Origin: an uncultured Clostridia bacterium
GTDB taxonomy: Bacteria; Bacillota; Clostridia; Christensenellales; CALVMC01
Direction: 5' to 3'
DNA length: 64,000 nt
NCBI GenBank assembly: GCA_944342015.1
Contig: CALVMC010000003.1
Coordinates: forward strand, 69,842-133,841
The notes under the pieces are model-generated. The model was not told where the DNA came from. It was given only the letters and a program-made list of their open reading frames with translations, and did no database searches. The position numbers were made by a program, and so were the translations under genes. Positions 35,596 to 45,462 of the stretch are shown here, piece by piece (the stretch's first letter is position 1; each line of letters starts with the position of its first letter).

Positions 35596-36693
35596 TTAAC
35601 CTATATAATCAATTAATGATTTATCTAAAAAAAGATTTTCATAGTTTTTTATACATTTTTTAAGACTAAATTCTTTTGATAAGTTTATTGATTTTTGTGA
35701 TAGATTTTCAACATTATTAAGATTTGATATTTTAATTATGTTGTTTGCCAATCCTTCTTCGTCGCCTATATCGCACAAAAATCCATTTTCCCCTTCTTTA
35801 ACCAAATCTACTATTCCGCCCGCTTTTGTTGAGACTATTGGAAGACCGTTTGCCATTGCTTCAATCATACTTAAAGGCAACCCTTCATAATCAGAAGACA
35901 TTAAAAAACAATCAGCGTCATCAAGATACTTTTCTACTTTATCAACATTTCCCATAAATCTGATGCTGCTTCCTAAACCTTTTATATCAGATAACTTTTC
36001 AATTTCTGTTCTTTTTTCTCCGTCACCTAAAATTGTAAGTGTTATATAATTATTCAACTGCTTTGCTTTAGCAAATGCTTTAATCATTAATTCATAATTT
36101 TTTTGAGGAGAAAACCTTCCTATAGCAATAAAGTTATTTGCTTTTTTTCGCAACTTATTATGACAGTAAGTATTTAAATCTACCCCATTATAAATTTTTA
36201 TAACATTTTCTTTTTTTAAATTATAATTTTTAATAATAGAATCATATACCGTATCACTAATTGCTACAGGCTTAACATTGCGATAACAATACAGCCATTT
36301 CATTACTTTTTTATGTCTTTTATCTAATTCCTTATCAGCCATATTATGAACAGTATGGAAAACTTTCTTTTTTTTATTAAAAAATATATACGGCAATAAA
36401 TATAAGCAACTATACAAATGTGTATGAATAACATCTGGATTAATTTTATTTAATACTTTTGCAACTTTTAAAAAAAATGAAAAAGAAAAACCTTTGGATT
36501 TATTAAGCGTTATAATATTAACTCCATTGTTTTTTAATGTCTTATAATACTTACTTTCAAAATCATTGTAATATAATAATAAAGTTAAATCGAATTTTTC
36601 TTTATTATAATTATTACATAAATCAAACACTAACTTTTCTGCTCCGCCATTTCCTAAATTAGGAATTATTTCTATTAGTTTAACTTTTTTCAT
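35596..36693 (-). CDS. Glycosyltransferase family 4
   Basis: A 365-residue GT-B glycosyltransferase. GNGGAEKLVFDLC at the start is the acceptor-site signature. The donor site has GRFSPQKNYELMIKAF and the EX7E-type block SSDYEGLPLSMIEAMANGLPIV. It adds one sugar to the growing repeat unit on the cytoplasmic face. The sugar is unknown. Confidence 0.9.
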   Translation of the reverse strand: MKKVKLIEIIPNLGNGGAEKLVFDLCNNYNKEKFDLTLLLYYNDFESKYYKTLKNNGVNIITLNKSKGFSFSFFLKVAKVLNKINPDVIHTHLYSCLYLLPYIFFNKKKKVFHTVHNMADKELDKRHKKVMKWLYCYRNVKPVAISDTVYDSIIKNYNLKKENVIKIYNGVDLNTYCHNKLRKKANNFIAIGRFSPQKNYELMIKAFAKAKQLNNYITLTILGDGEKRTEIEKLSDIKGLGSSIRFMGNVDKVEKYLDDADCFLMSSDYEGLPLSMIEAMANGLPIVSTKAGGIVDLVKEGENGFLCDIGDEEGLANNIIKISNLNNVENLSQKSINLSKEFSLKKCIKNYENLFLDKSLIDYIG

Positions 36694-36702
36694 ATTATTC
36701 TC

Positions 36703-38010
36703 TTATTCATTATTGTTAATATTATTATACAACAAAGTATATTTCTTGTCCAAATTTAATACATGACAAGTGTTTTTTTTCGGTATTACCTGACTTAATG
36801 AATATCCAAGAATTATCGAACCTATATAGTTAGTAAAAATAGGAATTGCTAAACCTAAAAGTAAATATATTAAAACAAATGCCACTGTTAAAATATCTTT
36901 CTTTTTATTAGCCCGATATAATACATAGAACGGAACCGCTAAATACATAAAAAGTCCTATTATTCCCGTAGAATGTAATGCATCGAAATAAGCACTATCT
37001 CCAACAAATTCACCTTCTATAGAAGATACTCCAACACCAAAGAAAGGATTTCTTTTTATTATTTCTATAATGTCATTTAAATTCCCTTCTTCACCGTATC
37101 TTGTTTCGAAAATTGACAAAGGATTTTTGAAAAAACTCAAATAATAATTCAGTGTATTGTTAGTAAAAGATAATTTTATAATCAAAAACATTATAACAAT
37201 ACTAAATAAAATAAGTATAGAAGTCTTTATAAAAAAATTATTAAATTTTTTGTTAAATAAAACATATATATATATAAATAAAATTATAAAAACATAGCCA
37301 AAATAAACACTTTTAGTATACGAAAATATAGATAACACGGTACTTAATATAAATCCAATAAACCATTTTAATGATTTTTTTTCTGTTAGCCATAAATAAA
37401 AATACAAAGCATCACATACCAATAAAATAATACTTAAATACAATGGTGTTGAAAAAGTTCCAAAAGGTCTTGAAAATTTACCAATAGCGACCATTTCTTC
37501 TAAAGGAGTAAGTCCTTCTCTCCAATAAAGCTTATAAAACAAATTTACACTGCCATCAAAATTAAACTGTATAATGCAAGCAAAGGCATTAATTATTAAA
37601 ACTAATGAAAATATTATTATTAATTTTTTAAGTCCGTTTTTTCTAAAAAAAATTCTATAAAGGAACATTGCTCCAAACAACCTGACAATTCCCAATATAC
37701 CAATATAATTAAAATCTATTGAATATATAAAAGAGGAAATTAATGTCATAATAACCGAAACAAATAAAATTGCGAACAAATAAAAATCGACTATAATAAT
37801 TTTCTCATTAATAAATAAACTTTTCCTATCAAAAATTAACCATGCAAATATCAATAAAAAAGTAGCCGGAACTTCATATGATAAATTAAAGAAATTCGGT
37901 CCAATTAAAATAAAGATAATTGATAAAATAGTCCCTTTTTCTAAATTTCTTATTAATGATATTCCCTGTACTCCTAACATGCACAGTGCTATTGCAGATG
38001 CAATCATCAT
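36703..38010 (-). CDS. O-antigen polymerase/ligase-like membrane protein (Wzy-like)
   Basis: A 435-residue protein with about eleven hydrophobic segments and a large outside loop (about residues 290-340) containing RYGEEGNLNDIIEIIKRNPFFGVGVSS, typical of the Wzy_C region of polymerases. It would join repeat units after flipping. Its start overlaps the upstream glycosyltransferase by four bases. A ligase role is the alternative. Confidence 0.8.
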   Translation of the reverse strand: MMIASAIALCMLGVQGISLIRNLEKGTILSIIFILIGPNFFNLSYEVPATFLLIFAWLIFDRKSLFINEKIIIVDFYLFAILFVSVIMTLISSFIYSIDFNYIGILGIVRLFGAMFLYRIFFRKNGLKKLIIIFSLVLIINAFACIIQFNFDGSVNLFYKLYWREGLTPLEEMVAIGKFSRPFGTFSTPLYLSIILLVCDALYFYLWLTEKKSLKWFIGFILSTVLSIFSYTKSVYFGYVFIILFIYIYVLFNKKFNNFFIKTSILILFSIVIMFLIIKLSFTNNTLNYYLSFFKNPLSIFETRYGEEGNLNDIIEIIKRNPFFGVGVSSIEGEFVGDSAYFDALHSTGIIGLFMYLAVPFYVLYRANKKKDILTVAFVLIYLLLGLAIPIFTNYIGSIILGYSLSQVIPKKNTCHVLNLDKKYTLLYNNINNNE

Positions 38011-39251
38011 TTTCCCTTTTTGGCAATTTTATTTAAGCATTTAGAAAATTCTTCGATAGTTTTTATCGAAAATTTTTCTTCGAATATTTCACTTACTTCA
38101 TTGCGCCTATTTATTATGTCTTTTAAATCCATGTTAGCAAAATTAATTATCGCTTCGGCAAATTCTGTTGCCCCGGCATCTTCTTTAAGAAGGAAATTTG
38201 TATTGTTTCCACAATTGATTTCTCGAATCCCGCCTACATCTCTTGTAATTGCTGGGATTCCAAATGAGTATGCTTCCATTATTGTAACGGGAATACCTTC
38301 TGTATCAGAACAATTAATAAATAAATCTATATAATTGTTTTTATAAAAATTTAAAATACTTTCATTATTTAAATTTCCCATAAATTCGAAAGTAATATTT
38401 TTTTTGCTGCTTAGTTTTTGTTGTGCAAGTTTTTTAATTTCTTCTAATTTTTCTCCACTACCTATATGCAACCAATTAATATTAATCGAATCTATTTGAA
38501 ACAAAGCATTTATTATAATATCAAGCCTTTTTAAATCAATAACATTTGAACAACTTACTATTTTTAAAGTATTATTTTCTTGAATTTTAATATTAGTTAA
38601 TTTTCTATTTAATCCTAAATACGCAACTTTTAAATCACATTTATTTTGTAAGTCCTGATAAAAAGTTCTTTCGTAATAATTTTTACCATCTTCTGAAATA
38701 AAACAAATTGTGTCGACATTATCACCTATAAATTTTCTGTAAACAAGTATATAATCATTTCTGATATAACAATCAAAACCATGCGATCGAGTTATGAACG
38801 GACAGTTTATTTTTTTATCGAATTTCAATTTAGCAACTGCATAGGCTTTAGAACTCATCCAATATGTATAAACTAAATCAGCATCTTTACCTTCTTTTTT
38901 TATAATATTTTTTAATAAAAAATAAACATAGTTATAAATAAATAACTGCTTATAAATTTTTATTCTTGAAGCATTTTTATAATATTTTTTACATTCTTTG
39001 AAAGCCTGTCTACCCGACTTATTAAACAATGCAAATAAAGCATTAAATGCCTTAAAAATTTTAAATTTTTTTTGATTTATTTTAACTACCTTCAAATTAG
39101 CAGGAATATCTTCTCTTAATTTTCCGTCTCCTGTTGAAATAATCGTTATGTTATCAAATTTCTCTGCGAGAGCATAAATCTCGTTTTGAATAAAACAATT
39201 ATCTCCCAAGTTCCCAAACGGATAATTAGATGTTAATAGTAATAATTTCAT
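38007..39251 (-). CDS. Glycosyltransferase family 4
   Basis: A 414-residue GT-B glycosyltransferase. The N-terminus MKLLLLTSNYPFG and the donor-site block INCSDTEGIPVTIMEAYSFG with GGIREI are typical of GT4. It overlaps both neighbours by four bases, so it is translated together with the Wzy-like protein and the oxidoreductase. The sugar is unknown. Confidence 0.9.
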   Translation of the reverse strand: MKLLLLTSNYPFGNLGDNCFIQNEIYALAEKFDNITIISTGDGKLREDIPANLKVVKINQKKFKIFKAFNALFALFNKSGRQAFKECKKYYKNASRIKIYKQLFIYNYVYFLLKNIIKKEGKDADLVYTYWMSSKAYAVAKLKFDKKINCPFITRSHGFDCYIRNDYILVYRKFIGDNVDTICFISEDGKNYYERTFYQDLQNKCDLKVAYLGLNRKLTNIKIQENNTLKIVSCSNVIDLKRLDIIINALFQIDSININWLHIGSGEKLEEIKKLAQQKLSSKKNITFEFMGNLNNESILNFYKNNYIDLFINCSDTEGIPVTIMEAYSFGIPAITRDVGGIREINCGNNTNFLLKEDAGATEFAEAIINFANMDLKDIINRRNEVSEIFEEKFSIKTIEEFSKCLNKIAKKGK

Positions 39252-40330
39252 TTATCGTATTCTCCGACAAAATCAAGAGTCGAACAGTTTTTTAACGGAA
39301 GCTTTACGGGCTTTCCTTCAAAGGAGGATTTATATACGGCAAGTACGAGTTCTAATGCCTTTCTGCCTTCTTCCGCCCCTATATAAGGTTGTCTGTCGCT
39401 TAATATTGCGCTTTCCATATCTTTAAAAAGACTTGTATGTCCGTTTCCGTAAACATTGCTTGTTTCTTCAAAAAAGCCTTTATACTGAGTATCGTTTTCG
39501 CTTTCGCCTTTAAAATCCCATATATCTATTGCGTTTGTGGATTTTCCGCCGAGTTTAACCGTTCCGTTCTCTCCGAACAGATATAGCGTTTCTTCAAGAT
39601 TTTTAGGATAAACGTTAGTCGTTCCCTCAATGGTTCCTACTGCGCCGTTTTTGAATTTCACAACCGCCATACCGATATCTTCGCATTCTATGTATTTATG
39701 AAATTGCCTTTTTGTAACTCCGTAAACTTCTTCGATTTCTCCGCCCATCATCCAACGAAGCAAATCTATTCCGTGAATACATTGATTCATAAGCGCACCG
39801 CCGTCCTGAGTCCATGTTCCGCGCCATTTCGCCTGGTCGTAATAATCTTTGTTTCTGTTCCACCTGACATGGATCGAACCGTGGGAAATTTTCCCGAATC
39901 TTCCTTCTTCCAAAGCCTTTCTCATTTGCTGAACGGCTATATTGAATCTGTTCTGATGACAAGCGCAAACCTTTACATTTTTTTCCTTGCTTTTTTCGAT
40001 AATCATGTCTGCGTCTTTCAGACTTAATGCGATAGGTTTTTCGATAATAATGTTTACATTCTTTTCTATACAATCAAGAGCGATTTTTGCGTGCTTTCCG
40101 CTTTCGGTGGCTATCGAAACAAGTTCTATTTCAGGATGCTGAGAAAGCATTTTATTATAATCCGTATATCTTGCGATATGCTTTGCTCCGTCGGAAAAAT
40201 GTTTCGATAAAACTTCTTCCATATGATTGGAAACAATATCGCAAACAGCAACGATTTCAAAACCGTTTTCTTTTGCGGCTTTTATATGATTTGTGGAAAT
40301 CCTTCCGCATCCGATAAGAGCGTATTTCAT
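39248..40330 (-). CDS. UDP-2-acetamido-2-deoxyglucuronate 3-dehydrogenase (WbpB/WlbA-like)
   Basis: A 360-residue Gfo/Idh/MocA oxidoreductase. It has the NAD site GCGRIST near the start, the catalytic EKPIAL motif and the WlbA-type blocks CHQNRFN, VRWNRNKDYYDQAKWRGTW and QDGGALMNQCIHGIDLL. In the WbpA-B-E-D pathway this enzyme oxidises C3 of UDP-GlcNAcA to a ketone. The pathway partners are the neighbouring genes at 40347, 41666 and 42237. Confidence 0.87.
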   Translation of the reverse strand: MKYALIGCGRISTNHIKAAKENGFEIVAVCDIVSNHMEEVLSKHFSDGAKHIARYTDYNKMLSQHPEIELVSIATESGKHAKIALDCIEKNVNIIIEKPIALSLKDADMIIEKSKEKNVKVCACHQNRFNIAVQQMRKALEEGRFGKISHGSIHVRWNRNKDYYDQAKWRGTWTQDGGALMNQCIHGIDLLRWMMGGEIEEVYGVTKRQFHKYIECEDIGMAVVKFKNGAVGTIEGTTNVYPKNLEETLYLFGENGTVKLGGKSTNAIDIWDFKGESENDTQYKGFFEETSNVYGNGHTSLFKDMESAILSDRQPYIGAEEGRKALELVLAVYKSSFEGKPVKLPLKNCSTLDFVGEYDK

Positions 40331-40346
40331 AAATTCTCCTTCAAAA

Positions 40347-41666
40347 TCACAATAAATATAAATTTTTACGGTTTTTAACCGCTTTCATAGCGTTCTTCGT
40401 ATCGAACACTGCTTTTGCATTTTTTGCTACCATTTCGTAATCGACTTTTGTATGAGCGGTTGTAACTATTACTATATCGTATTTTTTTACTGTTTCATCC
40501 GATATGTTTTTAAGTCCTTTAATGATTTTTCCGCTGTGTTTATACTCTAAAATATACGGGTCGTAGTAATCTACCTGTGCGCCTTTATTTCTCAGAATTT
40601 CGCCGACTACTATTGCGGGACTTTCCCTGTAATCGTCTATATCCTGTTTGTAGGCAACTCCAAGCTGTAATACTTTTGCGCCCTTTAAAGATTTTTCGAA
40701 AGAATTTAAAATTTCTGCCGTTCTGTCTACTGTATATTCGGGCATTTTATCGTTAATCATCATAGAAGATTCTATCATGGAAGTATGAAATCCGAACTCT
40801 CTTGCCTTCCACGAAAGATAATACGGATCGAGCGGTATACAGTGACCGCCAAGACCGGGTCCCGGATAGAAAGCCTGAAAGCCGTAAGGCTTCGACTTTG
40901 CCGCATCTATTACTTCCCATATACTAATTTTCATTTTATGGCAAAGCTGAGCAAGTTCGTTAACTAAGCCAATATTTATATTGCGGTAGGTATTTTCAAG
41001 GATTTTTTCCATTTCCGCAACGGCAGGACTCGAAACTTCGTAAACATCGCTTGAAAGCACCGCTCTGTACATTGCCGCAATAACTTCCCTTGCGTCGTCT
41101 CCTATGGCTCCGACTACTTTCGGGGTATTTTTGGTCTTATAAATAAGGTTGCCGGGATCCACCCTTTCAGGACTGAACCCGAGATAAAAATCCTTTCCGC
41201 AAACAAGACCGCTTCCTTCTTCGAGTATCGGTTTTAAAAGTTCTTCGGTAGTTCCGGGATATGTGGTCGATTCGAGTACTACCATAGTACCTTTTTTAAG
41301 ATATTTGGATACTGCAACAGCGCTGTCACGAACATAACTGATATCGGGTTGCTGATGAATATCGAGTGGCGTCGGAACGCAAATTGCGATAAAATCAACT
41401 TCTTTAATAAAAGAAAAATCGGAAGTCGCTTTAAGCATTCCGCTTTTAACTATTTCCGCAAGGTCTTCGTTTACCACATCGCCTATGTAATTTTGTCCCT
41501 TATTTACCATATCGACTTTTTGAGCCTGTACATCGAAGCCGGTGGTTTTAAAACCTGCTTTGGCTTTTTCCACCGCCAAAGGAAGTCCTACATATCCTAA
41601 GCCGACAACGCCGACTTTTATAGTCTTATTTTGAATTTTTTCTAAAAGTTCGTTTTTCAGTCCCAT
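40347..41666 (-). CDS. UDP-N-acetylglucosamine 6-dehydrogenase (WbpA-like)
   Basis: A 439-residue UDP-sugar dehydrogenase. NAD-binding GLGYVGLPLAVEKAKAGF is near residue 21. The catalytic cysteine lies in PGPGLGGHCIPLDPYYL, and the C-terminal domain starts at VLQLGVAYKQDIDDYRESPA. It oxidises UDP-GlcNAc to the uronic acid, the first step of this cluster's pathway. UDP-glucose or UDP-ManNAc dehydrogenase are alternatives for the family, but the neighbours fit WbpA. Confidence 0.9.
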   Translation of the reverse strand: MGLKNELLEKIQNKTIKVGVVGLGYVGLPLAVEKAKAGFKTTGFDVQAQKVDMVNKGQNYIGDVVNEDLAEIVKSGMLKATSDFSFIKEVDFIAICVPTPLDIHQQPDISYVRDSAVAVSKYLKKGTMVVLESTTYPGTTEELLKPILEEGSGLVCGKDFYLGFSPERVDPGNLIYKTKNTPKVVGAIGDDAREVIAAMYRAVLSSDVYEVSSPAVAEMEKILENTYRNINIGLVNELAQLCHKMKISIWEVIDAAKSKPYGFQAFYPGPGLGGHCIPLDPYYLSWKAREFGFHTSMIESSMMINDKMPEYTVDRTAEILNSFEKSLKGAKVLQLGVAYKQDIDDYRESPAIVVGEILRNKGAQVDYYDPYILEYKHSGKIIKGLKNISDETVKKYDIVIVTTAHTKVDYEMVAKNAKAVFDTKNAMKAVKNRKNLYLL

Positions 41667-42235
41667 TATTCTCTTACGACTACTCCTTCGCTTGATTTAT
41701 ATTTTTTACCGCATTTACATTCTGCGTAATTCTTATTGAAAGTTAATTTTTCTCCGCATTCGCAAACATAACCTTTTACTGACGCCGGATTTCCGTATAC
41801 AACCGCATAATCGGGCACATTCTTCGTAACGACGCTGCCTGCTCCGATTAAAGCATATTTTCCTATCTCGTTCCCGCAGATTATTGTACTGTTTGCTCCT
41901 ACGCTCGCTCCTTCTTTTAAAAGTGTTTTTCTGTATTCGTTTTTCCTGTTTACTGCGCTTCTCGGATTAATTACATTGGTAAAAACACAACTAGGCCCTA
42001 AAAACACATTATCTTCGCAAACGACTCCGTCATAAAGAGAAACATTATTTTGTATCTTCACATTTTTGCCGAGTCTCACACCTGAGGCTATAAAAACATT
42101 TTGCCCTATGTTGCAATTTTCGCCTATTGCGCAATCTTTCATGATATGACAAAAATGCCATATCTTACTTCCTTTCCCGATAACGCAAGGCTTGTCTATA
42201 AAACTTGATTTGTGAACAAAATATTCTTTTTTCAT
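41666..42235 (-). CDS. UDP-3-amino-glucuronate N-acetyltransferase (WbpD-like) with Cys-rich tail
   Basis: A 189-residue left-handed beta-helix acetyltransferase. The hexapeptide turns begin at KIWHFCHIMKDCAIGENCNIG and end near GAGSVVTKNVPDYAVVYGNPA, as in WbpD. It acetylates the 3-amino group made by the WbpE-like enzyme. An extra tail of about 30 residues has two CxC pairs (YVCECGEK and ECKCGKKYK), like a small zinc ribbon, which is common in some relatives. It overlaps the dehydrogenase by one base. Confidence 0.88.
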   Translation of the reverse strand: MKKEYFVHKSSFIDKPCVIGKGSKIWHFCHIMKDCAIGENCNIGQNVFIASGVRLGKNVKIQNNVSLYDGVVCEDNVFLGPSCVFTNVINPRSAVNRKNEYRKTLLKEGASVGANSTIICGNEIGKYALIGAGSVVTKNVPDYAVVYGNPASVKGYVCECGEKLTFNKNYAECKCGKKYKSSEGVVVRE

Positions 42236-42236
42236 A

Positions 42237-44654
42237 TCAGTCTTTTTTATTTATATTATAAAAAGCGTTTGCGATTTTGTCAACATCGCTCTTTTTAAGA
42301 TAGGGGTGCATCGGTATACTGAAAACAGTTTTACAAAGTTTAGTAGAGACTTCAAGTTCTTCTTCTTTAAAAGGTGTATTTTTAAAAGCTGTTTGCAAAT
42401 GCATAGGTATAGGATAGTAAATCATAGCGGGAATTTTCTGTTCTTTTAACTTTGCTATTATTTCCTTCCTTTGCTCTTCGGTTTCTGCAATCAAAGTAAA
42501 CTGGGCAAAACTGCTTGTAAACCCTTCCGGAATAACGGGCACTTTGAATTTCCCGTTCAGCTTTTCAGAATACATTTTTGCTATTTCCTGTCTTTTTTGA
42601 AGTTCGTATTTTTTAAATGCTTCAAGCTTAACTTTAAGAACCGCAGCCTGAACTGTATCGAGCCTTGAATTGTAACCGATTCTTACATTATCGTATTTAA
42701 AACCACCTTTGCCGTGGACTGCAAGAGAAGAGGCAAGTTTATAGTATTCCTCGCTGTCTGTAAATATCGCTCCGCCGTCACCGTAACATCCGAGCGGTTT
42801 TGCCGGGAAAAAGGAAGTTGTGGAAATATCCCCGAAAGAACAAGCTCTTTTGCCGTTTATCGCTCCTCCGAAGCCTTGCGCTCCGTCTTCGATTATTTTA
42901 AGAGAGTACTTTTCGGCTACCTTTTTTATTTCAGGATAATTTGCGGGAAGTCCGAAAAGATCTACGGTAATTACACATTTGGGTTTTAATTTTCCTTCAT
43001 TGATAACTCTTTTTATTGCGTTATCGAGTTTTTCGGGATCGATATTAAAAGTTCTTTCGTCAACATCTACAAAGATACATTCAGCACCTTCGAGAGCCGG
43101 CGTTTCCGCCGTCGCAAAAAAGGTAAAATCGGGAACGAAAACAGCGTCTCCCTTTCCTACTTCCAAGCACCTTAATGCTATGGTAAGTGCGTCGGTACCG
43201 TTTGCGCAAGTTACACAGTATTTACTTCCCACATATTCGCATAAACTTGAAGTAAGTTCTTTAACTTCCTTTCCGCTTATAAAATCCCCTCTTTTAAGTA
43301 CCTTTTTTATGCCTTTATCTATATCGCTTTTTAAAAACTTATATTGTTTTTTCAAATCAATAAATTCCATAGTTTTTCCGCCTTCTTTTTTGTTTTTACA
43401 AGAGCAAGCATAATTTATGACTTGTTCGAATTTATCTGTTAACTTTTCAAAATCAAAGTCTTTTGCTCCGTTTTGTGCGTTTATACACATTTGGTTATAT
43501 TCGTTTTTATCCATATCGTAAAATTTTTGAATTGCGTCAGCCACGCATTCAGGCGTTTGATTTTCAAGAGACATTCCGCATTTATATTTTTCGATATAAT
43601 CATAATTTACTTTAAGAGTAGACAAAATAGGTTTTCCTGCATTCATATAATCGAATAATTTATTCCAGCTTGTTCCGTATTTCGATATTCCTGTCTGTCT
43701 TACGGTAACGATATTCAAATCCGCTTTCGATAAAATATAAGGAATATACTTTTTATCTATTCTTCCTTTAAAAACAATATTCTTCAAATTATTGTCGGCG
43801 CATTTCTTTTCCAATTCTTCTTTTTGAGTTCCGTCGCCGTAAATTAAAAATTTTATTTTATCATTATTTCTTTTATACAACTCTTTTGCTGTATCGACAA
43901 GCAATCCTACATCATTAACTTCCCTTATCGAACCCGTGTAAACTACTTTAAATTTATCGCTGCTTAAATCCTCGTCTTCTATCGTAAACTCTTTCTTTTG
44001 TTTTTCTTGAAGTGCGGTATCTATTCCGTTATTGATATTAAAAATTTTATCGAGATTCACTTTGTTCTGCCATTTTTTATCTATTATGTATTGCCTGCCG
44101 CCCTCCATAGTATATACCAAAGCCGAAGCCCTTTTATATATTAACTTTTCGAGAAAATAAAGCCCTTTTATAACGGGATTATTTTCCGATATGTTTTTAT
44201 ATTCGACAATGGATAACGGCCATAAATCTCTTACTTCCACAACGCAAGGAACTTTCATTTTTCTTGCTAGTATCTCCGCTTGCCATGCGGTGAATAAATC
44301 AGGAGTGGAAGTATAAATTATATCGGGTTTTTCTTTTTTATATGCTTTCTTTATTTTTCTGATACTGAAAGCAAACCCGAGCATATTTTTTATTCTGCCT
44401 AAGCCGTTCCCTTTATATTGCGAAGATTTAATATATGTATAAGTTAAACCGTCTGCGTCCGCTTCTTTGAAAAGACATTTTGCATCGTCTTTTATAATAT
44501 TAATATCGGTATTATGAATTGCGGAAGATGTGAAAACTCTGACATTATATCCTTTCTCTATCAGTTTTTTAGTAAAAAAATAATGTCTGCAAAGTCCGCC
44601 CTGGGACGGCGTAAGAGCATAGTGATTTATTATCCAAACGGTTTTCTTACTCAT
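42237..44654 (-). CDS. Fusion: GT4 glycosyltransferase + DegT aminotransferase (WbpE-like)
   Basis: An 805-residue fusion. Residues 1-428 form a WbuB-like GT4 glycosyltransferase: HYALTPSQGGLCRHYFF, then VPCVVEVRDLWPLS and YGTSWNKLFDYMNAGKPIL. Residues 429-805 form a complete PLP aminotransferase of the DegT/WbpE type with CANGTDALTIALRCLEVG and the PLP lysine in FFPAKPLGCYGDGG. The aminotransferase starts exactly at an internal ATG at 43370 (MEFIDLKKQY) preceded by AAGAAGGCGG, a good ribosome binding site. This looks like two former neighbours joined by loss of a stop codon, and the second protein may also be made alone. The aminotransferase adds the 3-amino group in the UDP-GlcNAc(3NAc)A pathway. 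Confidence 0.9.
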   Translation of the reverse strand: MSKKTVWIINHYALTPSQGGLCRHYFFTKKLIEKGYNVRVFTSSAIHNTDINIIKDDAKCLFKEADADGLTYTYIKSSQYKGNGLGRIKNMLGFAFSIRKIKKAYKKEKPDIIYTSTPDLFTAWQAEILARKMKVPCVVEVRDLWPLSIVEYKNISENNPVIKGLYFLEKLIYKRASALVYTMEGGRQYIIDKKWQNKVNLDKIFNINNGIDTALQEKQKKEFTIEDEDLSSDKFKVVYTGSIREVNDVGLLVDTAKELYKRNNDKIKFLIYGDGTQKEELEKKCADNNLKNIVFKGRIDKKYIPYILSKADLNIVTVRQTGISKYGTSWNKLFDYMNAGKPILSTLKVNYDYIEKYKCGMSLENQTPECVADAIQKFYDMDKNEYNQMCINAQNGAKDFDFEKLTDKFEQVINYACSCKNKKEGGKTMEFIDLKKQYKFLKSDIDKGIKKVLKRGDFISGKEVKELTSSLCEYVGSKYCVTCANGTDALTIALRCLEVGKGDAVFVPDFTFFATAETPALEGAECIFVDVDERTFNIDPEKLDNAIKRVINEGKLKPKCVITVDLFGLPANYPEIKKVAEKYSLKIIEDGAQGFGGAINGKRACSFGDISTTSFFPAKPLGCYGDGGAIFTDSEEYYKLASSLAVHGKGGFKYDNVRIGYNSRLDTVQAAVLKVKLEAFKKYELQKRQEIAKMYSEKLNGKFKVPVIPEGFTSSFAQFTLIAETEEQRKEIIAKLKEQKIPAMIYYPIPMHLQTAFKNTPFKEEELEVSTKLCKTVFSIPMHPYLKKSDVDKIANAFYNINKKD

Positions 44655-45462
44655 TATTATTCTCCGATATTGTTGTAACTTCTGTTTTTTTTATCTCGTT
44701 ATCATTTGACTTTTTAGCACTTTTTATATTTTTGATTTTTAAAACAATAGTTTTATAATATTCTTTTCTTGATTTTTTATTTGATATTATTTCTTTTGAA
44801 AAACCTACTTTTTCATTATATTCATTTTCCGTTATATCGCCTTTTCTTAAAAGATAGTCTCCGTAATCTTCGGAAGTCTCCATGCCCTCTGTTGCAATAT
44901 CTTCGCTTTTAAGAACTTTTCCTACCGTTTTAAAAATGATTTTTATATCGGTTGCAAATTTTACTGAATTTACATATTCTATATCGAAAGCAAATCTTTC
45001 TTCCCATAAAATATTGTTTCTGCCGTTAACCTGTGCGCTGCCTGTAAGTCCCGGTCTTACGCTTTGCCTTAAAATAACGCTGTCATCGAAAAAAACCATA
45101 TCTTTAACAAGCTGGGGACGTGGTCCTACTATGCTCATCTGTCCTAACAAAATATTAAATAATTCGGGAAGTTCATCGATTGAAAGACTGCGAAGTTTTT
45201 TCCCGAAGCCCGTCATTCTTTTTTCGTCGGGAAGAAGATTACCGTCCTTGTCTTTTGCGTTAGTCATAGTACGGTATTTTATGAGTTTAAATATTTTTCC
45301 GTTTTTGCCGGGTCTTTTCTGAACAAAGAAAGGATTACCTCTCATTGCTATTGCAACTATGGGCGTAAAAATAAGAAAAAAAGGACTTAAAATAATAATC
45401 CCTAAACAGCTTAAAATAAAATCAAATAACGGTTTAAAAAAATTTTTATACATTGTTTTCAC
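44647..45462 (-). CDS. Initiating sugar-phosphate transferase (PglC/WcaJ C-terminal type)
   Basis: A 271-residue phosphoglycosyl transferase of the monotopic type. One N-terminal membrane segment (FDFILSCLGIIILSPFFLIF) is followed by the catalytic core: KIFKLIKYRTM, SIDELPELFNILLGQMSIVGPRP and RPGLTGSAQVNGRN. It transfers the first sugar phosphate to undecaprenyl phosphate and so starts each repeat unit. The last 60 residues are a charged tail not needed for the core. Eight bases overlap with the fusion gene downstream. Confidence 0.9.
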   Translation of the reverse strand: MKTMYKNFFKPLFDFILSCLGIIILSPFFLIFTPIVAIAMRGNPFFVQKRPGKNGKIFKLIKYRTMTNAKDKDGNLLPDEKRMTGFGKKLRSLSIDELPELFNILLGQMSIVGPRPQLVKDMVFFDDSVILRQSVRPGLTGSAQVNGRNNILWEERFAFDIEYVNSVKFATDIKIIFKTVGKVLKSEDIATEGMETSEDYGDYLLRKGDITENEYNEKVGFSKEIISNKKSRKEYYKTIVLKIKNIKSAKKSNDNEIKKTEVTTISENNNE

